Assembly: GCA_037954235.1 (NCBI GenBank)
Contig: JBBMOA010000014.1
Span: 21,182,773-21,246,772, forward strand
Source: Aulostomus chinensis
Taxonomy: Eukaryota; Chordata; Actinopteri; Syngnathiformes; Aulostomidae
DNA length: 64,000 bases
Reading direction: 5' to 3'
In this document: positions 36,485 to 48,052 of the stretch, piece after piece
Layout: each line of letters starts with the position of its first letter
How positions within the stretch are numbered: the stretch's first letter is position 1
Notes under the pieces: model-generated
What the model was told of the DNA's origin: nothing
Database searches by the model: none
What the model saw: only the letters and a program-made list of their open reading frames with translations
Program-made: the position numbers and the translations under genes

Positions 36485-37841
36485 ATGGCCAGTGGAACCG
36501 TGTTACCGTCCATCGCTACTTTCGCCAGTCAGAAGGAGAAGAGCTGGGGAGACGTGAGTACTGGTTCCGCTGCTAGTTTGAGTGTTTAACTGGTTCGTTG
36601 TCTCAGTGGTTCGGAGGTTCTGAGACTAACCAGCGTGTTGATCCTCCAGGGCTGGAGGAGTGACGTCACCAGCGCTGGTCCTGACATGGCCAGCGGCTGC
36701 CCGGGCAGGAGGGACGACGAGGACCTGGACAAGTTCTTGGATCTTGAGTTTATTCTGGCCAACACCGCCAGCGTCTCTGGTTCAGCACCGGAGTCCTACC
36801 GAGACCAGGAGTACCAGCACCCGCACCAGCCGGCCGCCTACAGCTCCTCGGACCTGAGTGGCCCGCCGCCCTACAGCAGCCTGATGGCGGAGCTGCTCCG
36901 CTCGGACGTGGACAGCAGCTTCCTCCCCGGGAGCAGCGGCGGCGTCGCCGGGAGATTCCTGATCAGCGCCGCGCCGTTCCCCCCCCAGGACGGGTTCCCC
37001 GAGCACGCCGGCATCAAGGTGGAGCCCGGCTCCGCAGACTCGTACGGGCCGGTCCTGGGTCTGGTTCCCCAGAGCTGCTCCAGAATCAAGCACGAGGGCA
37101 GCGCGTCCTGCCTGATGTCCCCGGACCAGCAACCGCGGCTCGCCACGTCCCCGCTGGCGGCTGCGGGCAGCATGACGCCGCCGCTCAGCCCGGACGACCT
37201 GCTGAGCTCCGAGTGTCATCAGCCGCAGATGTGCAACATCACGAGTCTCACGTTCCCGCAGAGCTTCCACCCGCACCACCGCCCCGCACCGGGGGGCTTC
37301 CCGCTCCAGCACCGCGCCGTTCAGCTCCCCTTCTCCGGGCACCGCCACCAGTTCCCCGGCATGTTCGGGGAGGACGCGGCCGTGCAGCAGCACCCGGCGG
37401 CCGGCCAGCGGGTGCTGCTCACCCCGCCCTCGTCCCCGCTTGAGATGATGGACGCCAAGCCCAAGAGGGGCCGCCGCTCGTGGCCGCGGAAACGCACGGC
37501 AACTCACACCTGCACGTTCACGGGTTGCGGGAAGACCTACACTAAGAGCTCGCACCTGAAGGCGCACCTGAGGACCCACACGGGTAGGTTCTGCGCACGC
37601 ATCGTTGGTTTGTTATTGTGTGTCTCCTCGTCACCGACTTCTCACCTGGTGTTTCTGTGTTGCAGGAGAGAAACCGTACCACTGCAGCTGGGAAGGCTGC
37701 GGCTGGAAGTTCGCCCGCTCCGACGAGCTTACACGTCACTTCCGGAAGCATACAGGCCACCGGCCGTTCCAGTGCCACCTGTGCGAACGGGCCTTCTCCC
37801 GGTCCGACCACCTCGCGCTGCACATGAAGAGACACATGTGA
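36485..37841 (+). CDS. klf2: Krueppel-like factor 2, complete, three exons
   Basis: Coding exons 36485-36553, 36650-37583 and 37666-37841 (GT-AG introns of 96 and 82 bases, phases 0 and 1) give 392 residues. KLF2 is a nuclear zinc-finger transcription factor binding CACCC/GC boxes; in vertebrates it acts in endothelial flow response and lymphocyte quiescence. Visible in order: N-terminal MASGTVLPSIATFAS, matching the KLF2/KLF4 start; acidic activation segment DDEDLDKFLDLEF (45-57); PPPY (95-98), a WW-domain ligand of the kind used by HECT ligases; SUMO-type IKVE (145-148) and IKHE (169-172); two FBXW7-type phosphodegrons, TPPLS (199) and TPPSS (281); basic nuclear signal KPKRGRRSWPRKR (about 293-305); three C2H2 fingers (311-392) ending HMKRHM. 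Finger 1 is interrupted after THTG by intron 2, as in other KLF2 genes. LTPPSSPLE and AKPKRGRRSWPRKR favour KLF2 over KLF4. Whether it is klf2a or klf2b cannot be decided here. Confidence 0.97.
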
Positions 37842-38605
37842 GGGACACTCAGGACACAAGGAGAGGAGACAAGGACTTCTAGTGACGTCATCATCTTTAG
37901 AAGGATGCTATGCAAATATACCGTGATGCCTATAGGAGTATGAAGTACAGTGGTACTGCAGGGTACACGCAGGCCACTGCTGACGACACTGTAATACCTG
38001 TAGGATATTATAGTATCACCATGTATCATTGGGACCGAAGGAGCGTCGGACGAGATGCCCTCAAATTATATTTTGTTAAAAAAAATATTTAAATATTAAA
38101 GAAACCACAAACAGGACCAGAAAACCAATACGACGGAAACAGACACCTCCTGTTCAGACCAACGCCTTTGGTAAACGACGTAGCTGGTACTACTTCCTGT
38201 ACGGGATGCCTCTTGTAAACGATGACATCGAGGGAACATCCCACTCCACATGTCTGGCACATGCACAGAAGCAACTGGAAGCAGATGTCAACACTCTCTT
38301 ATTTCTACCTTCACCGTTAACGGCCTGTAAACATGTTGGTGCCTCCACCGGCAGCCGGCGGAGCGTCAGACCGGAGCGCCAAATCAGCTCCTGGACAACG
38401 TTTTTCCTAAAACCGCCTCGCAGTCTCCGTGAAGGCTCCGCGTGGACGTGAGCGCGGGTCCGTGGACCGGCAGAGCTCGACACGTCTTTGGCAATAAGAC
38501 TCGTTTGTTTGTGCCTTGAAGAAATGTTCTGCCTTGTACATAGAACCTTTTTTACATATTGTAAATAGTTTATTTTAATGTACAAATTAAACTAAATGAA
38601 CCACA
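37842..38605 (+). other. klf2: klf2 3' UTR
   Basis: Non-coding sequence after the TGA at 37839. Candidate polyadenylation signals ATTAAA occur at 38095-38100 and 38586-38591. The second follows an AT-rich stretch (TTGTACATAG, TTTACATATTGTAAATAG) that looks like the end of a long UTR and is the more likely main site. AT-rich words such as TATTTAAAT could act in mRNA turnover, which is known to be fast for KLF2 transcripts; that role is inferred. Confidence 0.7.
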
Positions 38606-39970
38606 TGACTCCTGAGTCAAGCGTGTGATTGGGCTGGAACCTGGTGTGATATGATGTCACTGCTCACTTTCTGCCCCCCCCAATTGTGACTTGCCATACT
38701 GGTCAGAAAACAAACCCTCAACCTTCCTCAGTTCAGGTAAAGGAAATCATATTTTCTGCAGTGAGACTCGTTTGTGTGCCGGGGCTTCACAGCTGGGCCT
38801 ATAAATACAAACATCACACTGACATAATTACAGAGGCTGGTAGGTGGGGGCGCAGGGGCGAGCCACAGGGTGGGAGGGATGAGGGAGGGAGGGAGGGAGA
38901 AACCCTGCCCCAATCAACTACACCATGACCAGAACAAGCAAGGAGGCAAAAATAGTCCAAAGTGAAGCGCGGCAGATGTGAGATCAGCATCGTAACCAAG
39001 ACCAGACGCCAACCTGCCGCTGAAGGCTGTTTGGAGACGCCGTTTGATAAACACGCCGTCATCATGCCTCTTTCACTTGGTTCTACACGCGTGTGCCCCA
39101 GCAGCAGGGTTCTACTTTAAGCTGCGAGCACATGTCAGAGCCTCGGACCAGCAGCAGAAAAGAGGACACCCCCCCCCCCCCAAGTACCTCAAGCGCACCT
39201 TCTTAAGTATAAAGTATAAATGAAACATTTTCATGTCACTTTCTCAGGCGCTCACACCTGGGGGGCAGTGGCTGCTGGGTGTGGGAAGCCCAGCCTGGGG
39301 GTAGGGGGTTCAGGCTGCAGCCCTCCGGAGCTGCTGGGCTCATGAGCTCTCCTCTCCATCCCCAACTGGGGCGCTAGAGCAACTGACCAACCCAGGAGCG
39401 GCACAGAAGAGCAATGTTCCCCTTGACAGCGACTGTCAGTGAGGTCAAAAGGTCACAGATAGACCGTGACGCCTATCCTCCCAGGGTCACGTGTCCCAGA
39501 CGAGATTGTGTTTGTTTTGGTGAGCAGAGGCTTCGACTCAGAGCTCAGAGGAAACGTCTCATCATTTCTGAAAATGTTGGTTGCCAGGAAGGAATAAGAA
39601 GAGAGGAGGTTTATTAGAAAAAGGACAACATTTGCCAGTGAATTCCAGTGAGGCGCATTTTTAGGAGGTTCCAGCTTAAACTGGAAAAAAGTTATCTGGA
39701 GGAATTCTGAGGAGTTTCCTCACATTTGAGGAAACATGGGGATTCCATTTGTGGGAGGAGAATGCCCTCTACTGGGACACCAGCAGGGAGCTGCTGGGAT
39801 GAACACACTCGCCCTCACATCACTCATGGGGGGGTAGCAAAAGACCTGGTGGTCTGTGTTTATCATCGTTTGGAGGTGGAAGAAATACAAGTTGGTAGGA
39901 AGTTAATAAAATAATAACATTGACAAGTCAGTGTTTTTAGAATAGAAACTCCCAACTACAGACCTGCTGT
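38606..39970. other. Non-coding stretch after klf2
   Basis: A GGGA repeat is near 38878-38900 and a C12 run near 39170-39181. No gene or RNA was recognised. Confidence 0.45.
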
Positions 39971-39975
39971 CTCCC

Positions 39976-40908
39976 TCCCTCCTAGTAGAGCAGGTGGAGA
40001 ACCTCCCTCCCAGTAGAGCAGGTGGAGAACCTCCCTCCTAGTAGAGCAGGTGGAGAACCTCCCTCCTAGTAGAGCAGGGGTAGAACCTCCCTCCTGGTAG
40101 AGCAGGTGGAGAACCTCCCTCCCAGTAGAGTAGGTGGAGAACCTCCCTCCTAGTAGAGCAGGTGGAGAACCTCCCTCCTAGTAGAGCAGGGGTAGAACCT
40201 CCCTCCTAGTAGAGCAGGTGGAGAACCTCCCTCCTAGTAGAGAAGCTGGAGAACCTCCCTCCTAGTAGAGCAGGTGGAGAACCTCCCTCCTAGTAGAGCA
40301 GGGGTAGAACCTCCCTCCTAGTAGAGCAGGTGTAGAACCTCCCTCCTAGGAGAGCAAGTGTAGAACCTCCCTCCCAGTAGAGCAGGTGGAGAACCTCCCT
40401 CCTAGAAGAGCAGGTGGAGATCCTCCCTCCCAGTAGAGCAGGTGGAGAACCTCCCTCCTAGAAGAGCAGGTGGAGAACCTCCCTCCTAGTAGAGCAGGGG
40501 TAGAACCTCCCTCCTAGTAGAGCAGGTGTAGAACCTCCCTCCCAGTAGAGCAGGTGGTTAACCACCCTCCTAGTAGAGCAGGTGTAGAACCTCCCTCCTA
40601 GTAGAGCAGGGGTAGAACCTCCCTCCTAGTAGAGCAGGTGGAGAACCACCCTCCTAGTAGAGCAGCTGGAGAACCTCCCTCCTAGTGGAGCAGCTGGAGA
40701 ACCTCCCTCCCAGTAGAGCAGGTGTAGAACCTCCCTCCTAGTAGAGCAGGGGTAGAACCTCCCTCCTAGTAGAGCAGGTGGAGAACCTCCCTCCCAGTAG
40801 AGCAGATGGAGAACCTCCTTCCTGGTAGAGCAGGTGTAGAACCTCCCTCCTAGTAGAGCAGATGGAGAACCTCCCTCCTAGTAGAGCAGGAGGAGAACCT
40901 CCCTCCTT
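39976..40908. repeat. 28-bp minisatellite, about 33 copies
   Basis: The unit is CTCCCTCCTA then GTAGAGCAGGTGGAGAAC, repeated with point variants (CCCAGT for CCTAGT, GGGGTAG for GGTGGAG). The last unit runs directly into CTATGAACAAGCACATCTGA, and one unit plus this flank matches the dispersed repeat at 21460-21530. The array is therefore an expansion of a segment within a copy of that dispersed element. Confidence 0.95.
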
Positions 40909-41700
40909 CTATGAACAAGCACATCTGAGACAGCAGAGATGAAAACCTTCCTTTACCAGCAGGAAGGTGGAGCAGATCCAGGATCAGTGGGGACAGACAT
41001 CTGCTTTGACCTGCTGGAGGGAGAGAAGGAGAGAGACAGAGGACAGGGGCAGACTTGAAGGAGAGGGAAAAGCCCAACAACGGCCAGCTACCAGTAATCT
41101 CATCTGCAGCCTCTAAACCAGCAATCAATTCCAGCATCACATGAGTAATTATATGTAGTGAACACAGTGCTGATGCTAGTACAGTATTGAGAATACTGAT
41201 ATGAATACTACTAGTACTGATACTAATACTGGAGCTACGGGTGGCAGCTGGAGCCTCTTCAGGTCTGCAGCCTCCTCCAGCAGCACCAGGATCTGGGATG
41301 AGGGGAGAAGAAGAGGAGTTAGTAACATGTATGAGGACAGGAGGAGGAGAGAGAAGCCCAGTGCATCATGGGAGATCCCCAGCAGTCTGAGACCTGGTCT
41401 CTGCCACCAGTTCTAGTCAACATGTGGGCAGCAGCGTTCTGGACCAGCTGGAGAGTCTTTAGGGACTTATTAGTCCAGCCTGGTAGGAGGGAGGTGTAGT
41501 AATCCAGCCTGGAAGTGACAGAAGCAGGGACTAGTTTTTCTGCATCTTCTTGAGCCAGGATGTGTCTGATCTTAGCGATGTTACGTAGATGGAAGAAGGC
41601 GTCCTGGAGATTTGTTGAATGTGGGAGTTAAAGGGTCCTGGTCAAAGAGAACTCCTAGGTTCTTACGGTGGTGCTGGGGGCCAGGGTGGTGCCATCCAGG
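40909..41700 (-). mobile_element. L2-like LINE 3' part, broken
   Basis: Read on the minus strand, about 41700-41220 gives remnants of the RT C-terminal tail: TLDGTTLAPSTTVR, then AFFHLRNIAKIRHILAQEDA, EKLVPASVTSRLDYY and LQLVQNAAAHMLTRT, separated by stops or frame changes. These blocks are typical of L2-type (Maui-like) LINEs of fishes. The sequence from 41220 down to the minisatellite would then be 3' UTR, which explains why the same flank recurs near 21500. I infer one 5'-truncated minus-strand element whose UTR hosts the 28-bp array. Confidence 0.7.
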
Positions 41701-41897
41701 GTACCTGTCTCATCAGATCAGGTGTGTGATGGAAGAAGAATTGAAGGATCAATGAAGTCTTACTTGAACATCCAAAAATCAATGTATGAGGGCCACAATA
41801 AAAGACAAGAATTTCCTAAAGTATGGCAGGACGTCTTCAAGGTCTTGTTACCTTCACAGCTAAGGACGGACTACATATTACTAAAGACTGAGAGAAC

Positions 41898-41936
<39 letters not shown>

Positions 41937-42094
41937 GTGTGTCTGTGAGTGTGTGTTATTTGTTGGTGATTGGGAAACGATGAATGATGTACGTGGGTGA
42001 GTGTGAACGAGTGATCGGGAGAGAATGTGGACACGGGTTTATGTATACATGTTTGGCTGAAGGTGTAGGTATGCAGGTGTATCTGCTCGAGTAT

Positions 42095-42139
<45 letters not shown>

Positions 42140-42147
42140 AGTGTGTG

Positions 42148-42197
<50 letters not shown>

Positions 42198-42636
42198 GCT
42201 GCAGACAGACAAGATCCAGGATCTCCAGCTGTAGCATCATGAACATCGACATGTGTTGCCAGATGGATGAGCTTCTGAGTTTCTGTAAATCAGAGATCTG
42301 AACCCAGCAGGGGAACGTTCATGTGTGGAACCCAAAACCAGCAGAACAGGAACAACCTCCGGTTACAGGTTCTGCTGTCGAACCGTCCGCTGTGGTTCAG
42401 GTCAGTTTCATGCTGGACCCAAATGCCTCATTACACATCTAAAATGAGGGGACTTAACACACAAGACAGTTTTAGTTATGCTGCTAAAAACAGCAAAGCT
42501 TGAAAACGTTCAAATATTTTAACTACTTTTACTGAGACAGTGACCTTTGACCCCCCGAGGTCTAAAGGTATAAATGAAACTTTCACATTCTCAGATCAGA
42601 GCAGAATATGAATGAAGAAAATTACAACTTTAGGTG

Positions 42637-42676
<40 letters not shown>

Positions 42677-42899
42677 ACACACACACGTTACACACGTTTG
42701 AAAATTTCTGTCAGTCGTCCATCAGCAGGCTGCTTTCACTCAAGCCAGAACACCCCCCCCCCCGCCCCCCTCCCCACGCGTGTGTTTGAGTCCATGACTT
42801 CAGGTGAATACCTCACGTCCAGTCTGGTTTCAGCTCAGTAACTTAACTAGTTTCTGTCAGCTTTGAAATTACTAACAGACCTGCTGCTTCCAGCTGCTG

Positions 42900-42949
<50 letters not shown>

Positions 42950-43046
42950 GCCCTATGTGTGTTTGTGTGTGAACCTCCATCTGTAAGGTCCTTACTTTGG
43001 GACATGTTGCAGCACACAAATCTACTGTACCTCATTGCTTAGGGGG

Positions 43047-43092
<46 letters not shown>

Positions 43093-43101
43093 GTGTGTGT
43101 A
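41701..43101. other. Microsatellite-rich non-coding stretch
   Basis: GT or CA tracts lie at about 41900-41945, 42095-42197, 42641-42687, 42901-42948 and 43049-43101, with a C-rich run near 42752-42772. No coding feature is supported; all long frames here are dinucleotide artefacts. Confidence 0.8.
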
Positions 43102-43815
43102 GCTGAATTTCGGGTCCGTTTAGGGTTTCAGCAGTGGATTAAAGGAGTTTGCAGCCAGGCCTGATTGAACACAGACTCCCTGCCTGGAAGGTTGAAACTC
43201 ACGTTACACAAACAGAGCGAGGCCCTGCCAGCGCCCGGCTCCCATCTGCTCGTTTCATGTCCGTGTTCACAGATGAGTCGTTCTTTTCCCGCCAGATTTG
43301 CATGTTTCTGATATCTCAAATGGATCTCGTATTTGGGCAGGTGATTTCTGTTGGGACGACCAGACCTGATCCTCATGAGCTCTGCAGGTGAAAGCACGCT
43401 ACCAGCCGAGTGAGCAGTGTGATGCAAACGTCAGCACGCTGTCAGGGGCTGTGAGACCCCGACGAGCGACTGGAAGGGAAACGGAACTTCAGCCTTGGGA
43501 CAACAACACAGCTTTGGACAAACATGTGCTTTTAATGATGAACTGCACAAAACAAATGTGTCTGCGGACAAATATGTTTCACACAGTCTCATGTGGTCTG
43601 TTTTGTGAATTATATCTCAGAAAACTTCCCTGAAAGGGTCCAGAACCAGGACGATCGGCCTGTGAGGAAGTCTGGCCCGAACATATTCAGGTTCCAATCA
43701 GACACGAATCTCGTGAGGCTCCATTTGGTTCGCAGACCTTCTAAAGGACTTTAATTTAGACTTATAGAGACATGAGAGCTATACTGGAAACATAGAAACA
43801 AATCCTCTCTCTCTT

Positions 43816-43855
<40 letters not shown>

Positions 43856-44877
43856 CCAGCTCAGCTGTTGCCATAGACAGTAAAGACTATCGGCGCTCCA
43901 GCACTTTATCACATTAATATCAGAGCTGTCCTGCAGCTGTATTTGTCCCTCTGTCCTCCCTCCCTGGACTCGACGTGTGTTTTAAATGTGTATGATGTAG
44001 ACCGCTTTGTTGGTCTGTGTGTAGTCGATGTGTAACACCTGTCATACTGGTCACATGATTAAACTGTGACACATTCACTTTAGATGCAAATGTTTATTAA
44101 AAGGTACATTTGCATTAACTGTAAATTTCAGTTAGAGGCTTGGTTGACAGGGAGCTGTCATCGGGCCTGAGGGCTGACATCATACTCCTAACACCTGCAG
44201 CTGGTGTGTGTGTGTGTGTGTGTGTGCGCGTGCACACGCGTGTGGTCCTTGGACAGGAAAGAAGATTCAAATCTTCCAAGAATTCTCACCCTCCGAGCGT
44301 TGAGGTTGAAGACAGTGGAAGCACACAGGAACTATTGTGAAGGCAGAACCTTGGTCCTCCAATCTGTCTGACCCACATTCCCAGTTAGAAGCCAATAGGC
44401 TTTTCATTTCCTCCTCTCCATTACCATCGGGTAAACACAAACCAAGGCAGGAATTTCCTGTTATTCCATACGGAGACAGTTAGCATTCGCTAACATAGCA
44501 GATTGCTTGGGTTTCAGCTAATATTTCCAGAAATGGCCGCTGTGTTTGCACAGCATTTATTTCATGCTACACAGCTGTATCCTTGAAATGTAGCTGAATG
44601 TAATTCAGTGCACATTGAGGCGTCTGGGAGGAATTGCCTGCTTCCAGCTCGCTGCAGGGCCCCAGCAGCTTCAGCACTTACAGCTTTCACCCACTTTGGG
44701 CAGGTCACAACTCTTTAGTCCATCATTCCTGTGTCTCCCAAAGTGACAGATGCAGAGGTCAAGAATCAGAATTCATGCACTTCTATGCAGATCTCCACAT
44801 TCTTTACAGTAACTATCATTAAAATGTTTATTTCTTGAAAATAAAGTGGCCGACTCTAGTTTGACACCATCTTGTAG
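43102..44877. other. Non-coding stretch
   Basis: CT then CA tracts occupy about 43805-43854. A GT run passing into GCGCGTGCACACGCGTG is at about 44202-44244 and is Z-DNA-prone. No gene is supported. Confidence 0.45.
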
Positions 44878-45008
44878 AGATGAAATGAAAATAAAATATT
44901 TGTAAAAAAAAAAAAGCGTCATGTCAGGTGAGGTCTTTTGTTGCAGGGATCAATCAGCAACATTTCCAGCTCTCACACAGACAAAGATGCTAGGATGGAG
45001 TTGAGTGG
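44878..45008 (+). repeat. 131-bp segment duplicated into the 45.4-47.0 kb array, copy A
   Basis: It runs from AGATGAAATGAAAATAAAAT to GCTAGGATGGAGTTGAGTGG. A second copy sits inside the minisatellite at 46351-46480 with about three differences, one being A-run length. Copy A lies in ordinary single-copy sequence and is presumed to be the source. Confidence 0.93.
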
Positions 45009-45213
45009 ACTCGTATCAGCTGCTGCTCGTCACAGGGTCCACAGGAAGTGACCCATGGCGACCATCTTCTCCTGGACGATGGGTCCGACCACCATCGGTC
45101 ATATATTTCAGCCCCAGTGAAAGTTTCCTTTGCATCGTCCTACTCAGAAACATGAAATAATAGAGTGTGACAGTGATGGCGCCCCCTTGGACAGGGGATG
45201 GATTAAAGGCCGT

Positions 45214-45272
45214 CAATCACTGGTCGTGGGGGGGGTCTCCTGTTAGAGAGACCCCCCCACGACCACTGATTG
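45214..45272. repeat. Near-perfect palindrome, 25/26-bp arms, 8-base loop
   Basis: The left arm 45214-45239 (starting CAATCACTGGTCGTGG) and right arm 45248-45272 (ending CCACGACCACTGATTG) are inverted copies with one mismatch and one extra G in the G/C run. The loop is CTGTTAGA. Confidence 0.9.
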
Positions 45273-45400
45273 TGACACTTAAACATGGAAGGTGGAAGGG
45301 GATACATATTCACACTGAAGCTTCGTTGTGGTGAACACGGCTGCAGTGAAATCAGAGGATGAGGAATGAAGAGCCTCTGGGCTTGGCAGGCAACACAAAC

Positions 45401-47042
45401 GCTGTGTGGTGAAGAGTGTGGTAAAGAGTGTAAGGTGATCAGTGTGTGGTGAAGAGTGTGGTAAAGAGTGTGTGGTGATCAGTGTGTGGTGATCAGTGTG
45501 TATCAAAGAGTGTGTGGTGAGGAGTGTGTGGTGATCAGTGTGTGGCAAAGAGTGTGTGGTGAGGAGTGTGTGGTGATCAGTGTGTGGCAAAGAGTGAGTG
45601 GTGAAGAGTGTGGTTAAGTGTGTGATGATCAGTGTGTGGTGATCAGTGTGTATCAAAGAGTGAGTGGTGAAGAGTGTGTGGTGAGGAATGTGTGGCGGAG
45701 AGTGTGTGGTGATCAGTGTGTGGTAAAGAGTGAGTGGTGATCAGTGTTTGGCAAAGAGTGAGTGGTGAAGAGTGTGTGGCAAAGAGTGAGTGGTGAAGAG
45801 TGTGTGGTGATCAGTGTGTGGTGAAGAGTGTGTGGTGATCAGTGTTTGGCAAAGAGTGTGTGGTGATCAGTGTGTGGTGAAGAGTGTGTGGCGGAGAGTG
45901 TGTGGTGAAGAGTGACTGGTGATGAGTGTGTATCATAGAGTGAGTGGTGAAGAGTGTGGCAAAGAGTGAGTGGTGAAGAGTGTGTGGTGATCAGTGTGTG
46001 GTGAAGAGTGTGTGGCAAAGAATGAGTGGTGAAGAGTGTGGTAAAGTGAGTAGTGATCAGTGTGTGGTGAGGACTGTGTGGTGAAGAGTGAGTGGCGAAG
46101 ACTGTGGCAAAGAGTGTGTGGTGAGGAGTGTGGTAAAGTGTGTGGTGATCAGTGTGTGGTGATCAGTGTGTATCAAAGAGTGAGTGGTGATCAGTGTGTG
46201 GTGATCAGTGTGTATCAAAGAGTGAGTGGTGATCAGTGTGTGGTGATCAGTGTGTGTCAAAGAGTGAGTGGTGAAGAGTGTGTGGTGATCAGTGTGTGGT
46301 AAAGAGTGTGTTGTGAAGAGTGTGTGGTGAAGTGTGTGTGGTGAAGAGTGAGATGAAATGAAAATAAAATATTTGTAAAAAAAAAAAGCGTCATGTCAGG
46401 TGAAGTCTTTTGTTGCAGGGATCAATCAGCAACATTTCCAGCTCTCACACAAACAAAGATGCTAGGATGGAGTTGAGTGGTGATCAGTGTGTGGTAAAGA
46501 GTGTGTTGTGAAGAGTGTGTGGTGAAGTGTGTGTGTGGTGAAGAGTGAGGGGTGAAGAATGAGTGGTGATGAGTGAGTGGCAAAGAGTGAGTGGTGAAGA
46601 GTGTGGTTAAGTGTGTGATGATCAGTGTGTGGTGATCAGTGTGTATCAAAGAGTGAGTGGTGAAGAGTGTGTGGTGAGGAGTGTGTGGCGGAGAGTGTGT
46701 GGTGATCAGTGTGTGGTAAAGAGTGAGTGGTGATCAGTGTCTATCAGAGTGAGTGGTGAAGAGTGTGTGGTGATCAGTATGTGGTAGAGAGTGTGTGGTG
46801 AAGAGTGAGTGGTGATCAGTGTCTGGTGATCAGTGTGTGGCCAAGAGTGTGTGGTGAAGAGTGTGGGGTGATCAGTGTCTGGTGATCAGTGTGTGGCCAA
46901 GAGTGTGTGGTGAAGAGTGTGGGGTGATCAGTGTCTGGTGATCAGTGTGTGGCCAAGAGTGTGTGGTGAAGAGTGTGGGGTGATCAGTGTGTGGCCAAGA
47001 GTGTGTGGTGAAGAGTGTGGGGTGAAGAGTGTGTGGTGATCA
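45401..47042. repeat. GTGTGGTGATCA / GTGTGGTGAAGA minisatellite
   Basis: About 1.64 kb of variable 9-12-base words (GTGTGTGGTGATCA, GTGTGTGGTGAAGA, GTGTGTATCAAAGA, GAGTGAGTGGTGAAGA). Longer blocks recur, for example the block around GGTTAAGTGTGTGATGATCA at about 45612 and 46602, indicating internal segmental duplication. The array is interrupted by copy B of the flanking 131-bp segment (46351-46480). His/Thr-rich minus-strand frames are artefacts. Confidence 0.95.
46351..46480 (+). repeat. Duplicated flanking segment inside the minisatellite, copy B
   Basis: This is the second copy of the 44878-45008 segment in the same orientation, embedded between array units. It differs at GAAGTC (for GAGGTC), at CAAACA (for CAGACA) and in A-run length. 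Confidence 0.93.
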
Positions 47043-48008
47043 CCGGTGCCCTCTTCTGCTCCAGGAAGCTCAAATGGACCCAACTGGTACAGAGAACCTG
47101 ATGTTGTAGGCATTAGTGTTCATGGCGCAGGTCACTGCTGCTGCAACTGACACACGTGTGACACGTCTAGACACGTATGATGTTACATGAGCTGTGTGCA
47201 CCGAACAGGGAACGGTGTCATCAGTGAGGTAGAAGGAAGTGCAAGCGGACACAAATCAAGTAGGAGTCGCTTTCTTTTGACTGAAATGTTCATTGGATAA
47301 ACAGTACAGACCATGTGACAGGAGCAGCATGTGACTCCTCCCAGCTGGCGGTGCAACCAGAGGAGATCCAGGTGACTTTCTCTAGACAGGTAGAACACAC
47401 GATACTATACAGACTGTGTACACACCATATGCAGCTTCATCACGACAGCTCAGATTATTTCGCTTACATGGGAGGGAGAGCAGCTGAAGGCGAAAAGAAA
47501 AAATACACACAAACGAATTAGCGAGCGTCAGAGAAGAAGAAAATAAAGATGTTAGGAAAGAAAAGGTTCCTCCTGCTCACTGCTGACCGTCAGCATGTCA
47601 GCAACACTGGGTGTTCAGAGACAGCATGAGAGCAAATCCAGGAAAATACTGAAGTACTTCATATTTGTCATCTGTCATGCTATAAATATTTTTTCTTTAT
47701 TTCTAACATTACAAATATAATAAAAAAAATATTAAGATATTCTTATTTTCTTTCTCTCAACAGCATCATGGAATGAACAACAGGTTTTCAGCTTGTGATG
47801 TCAAATCTAAGCTGTACAAGTATAGACAGAGGATGGGGGGGCAGGAACATAAATTAACATATTAAAAACATGCTACATATCAAACCTACCGGCTTCACAG
47901 GATCACACAACCATCAAAATAAACATCATCTATTGCACAGTGGAGGTAACAAAAGACAAATACAGTATGAATGATAGTACTGGAGTGTAGGAGCGCCTGC
48001 TCACAACT

Positions 48009-48052
<44 letters not shown>

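Noticed and set aside
36782..37579. 265-codon minus-strand frame opposite klf2 exon 2
   Set aside because: It is the antisense of a GC-rich, biased coding exon; no motif of its own.
39976..40908. CRISPR-like array of regularly spaced 28-base repeats
   Set aside because: Units are contiguous with no unique spacers and lie in a vertebrate LINE; it is a minisatellite.
45279..46649. His-Thr-Leu repeat frames (DHHTLITTHSL type) on the minus strand
   Set aside because: Direct translation of the GTGTGGTGATCA array.
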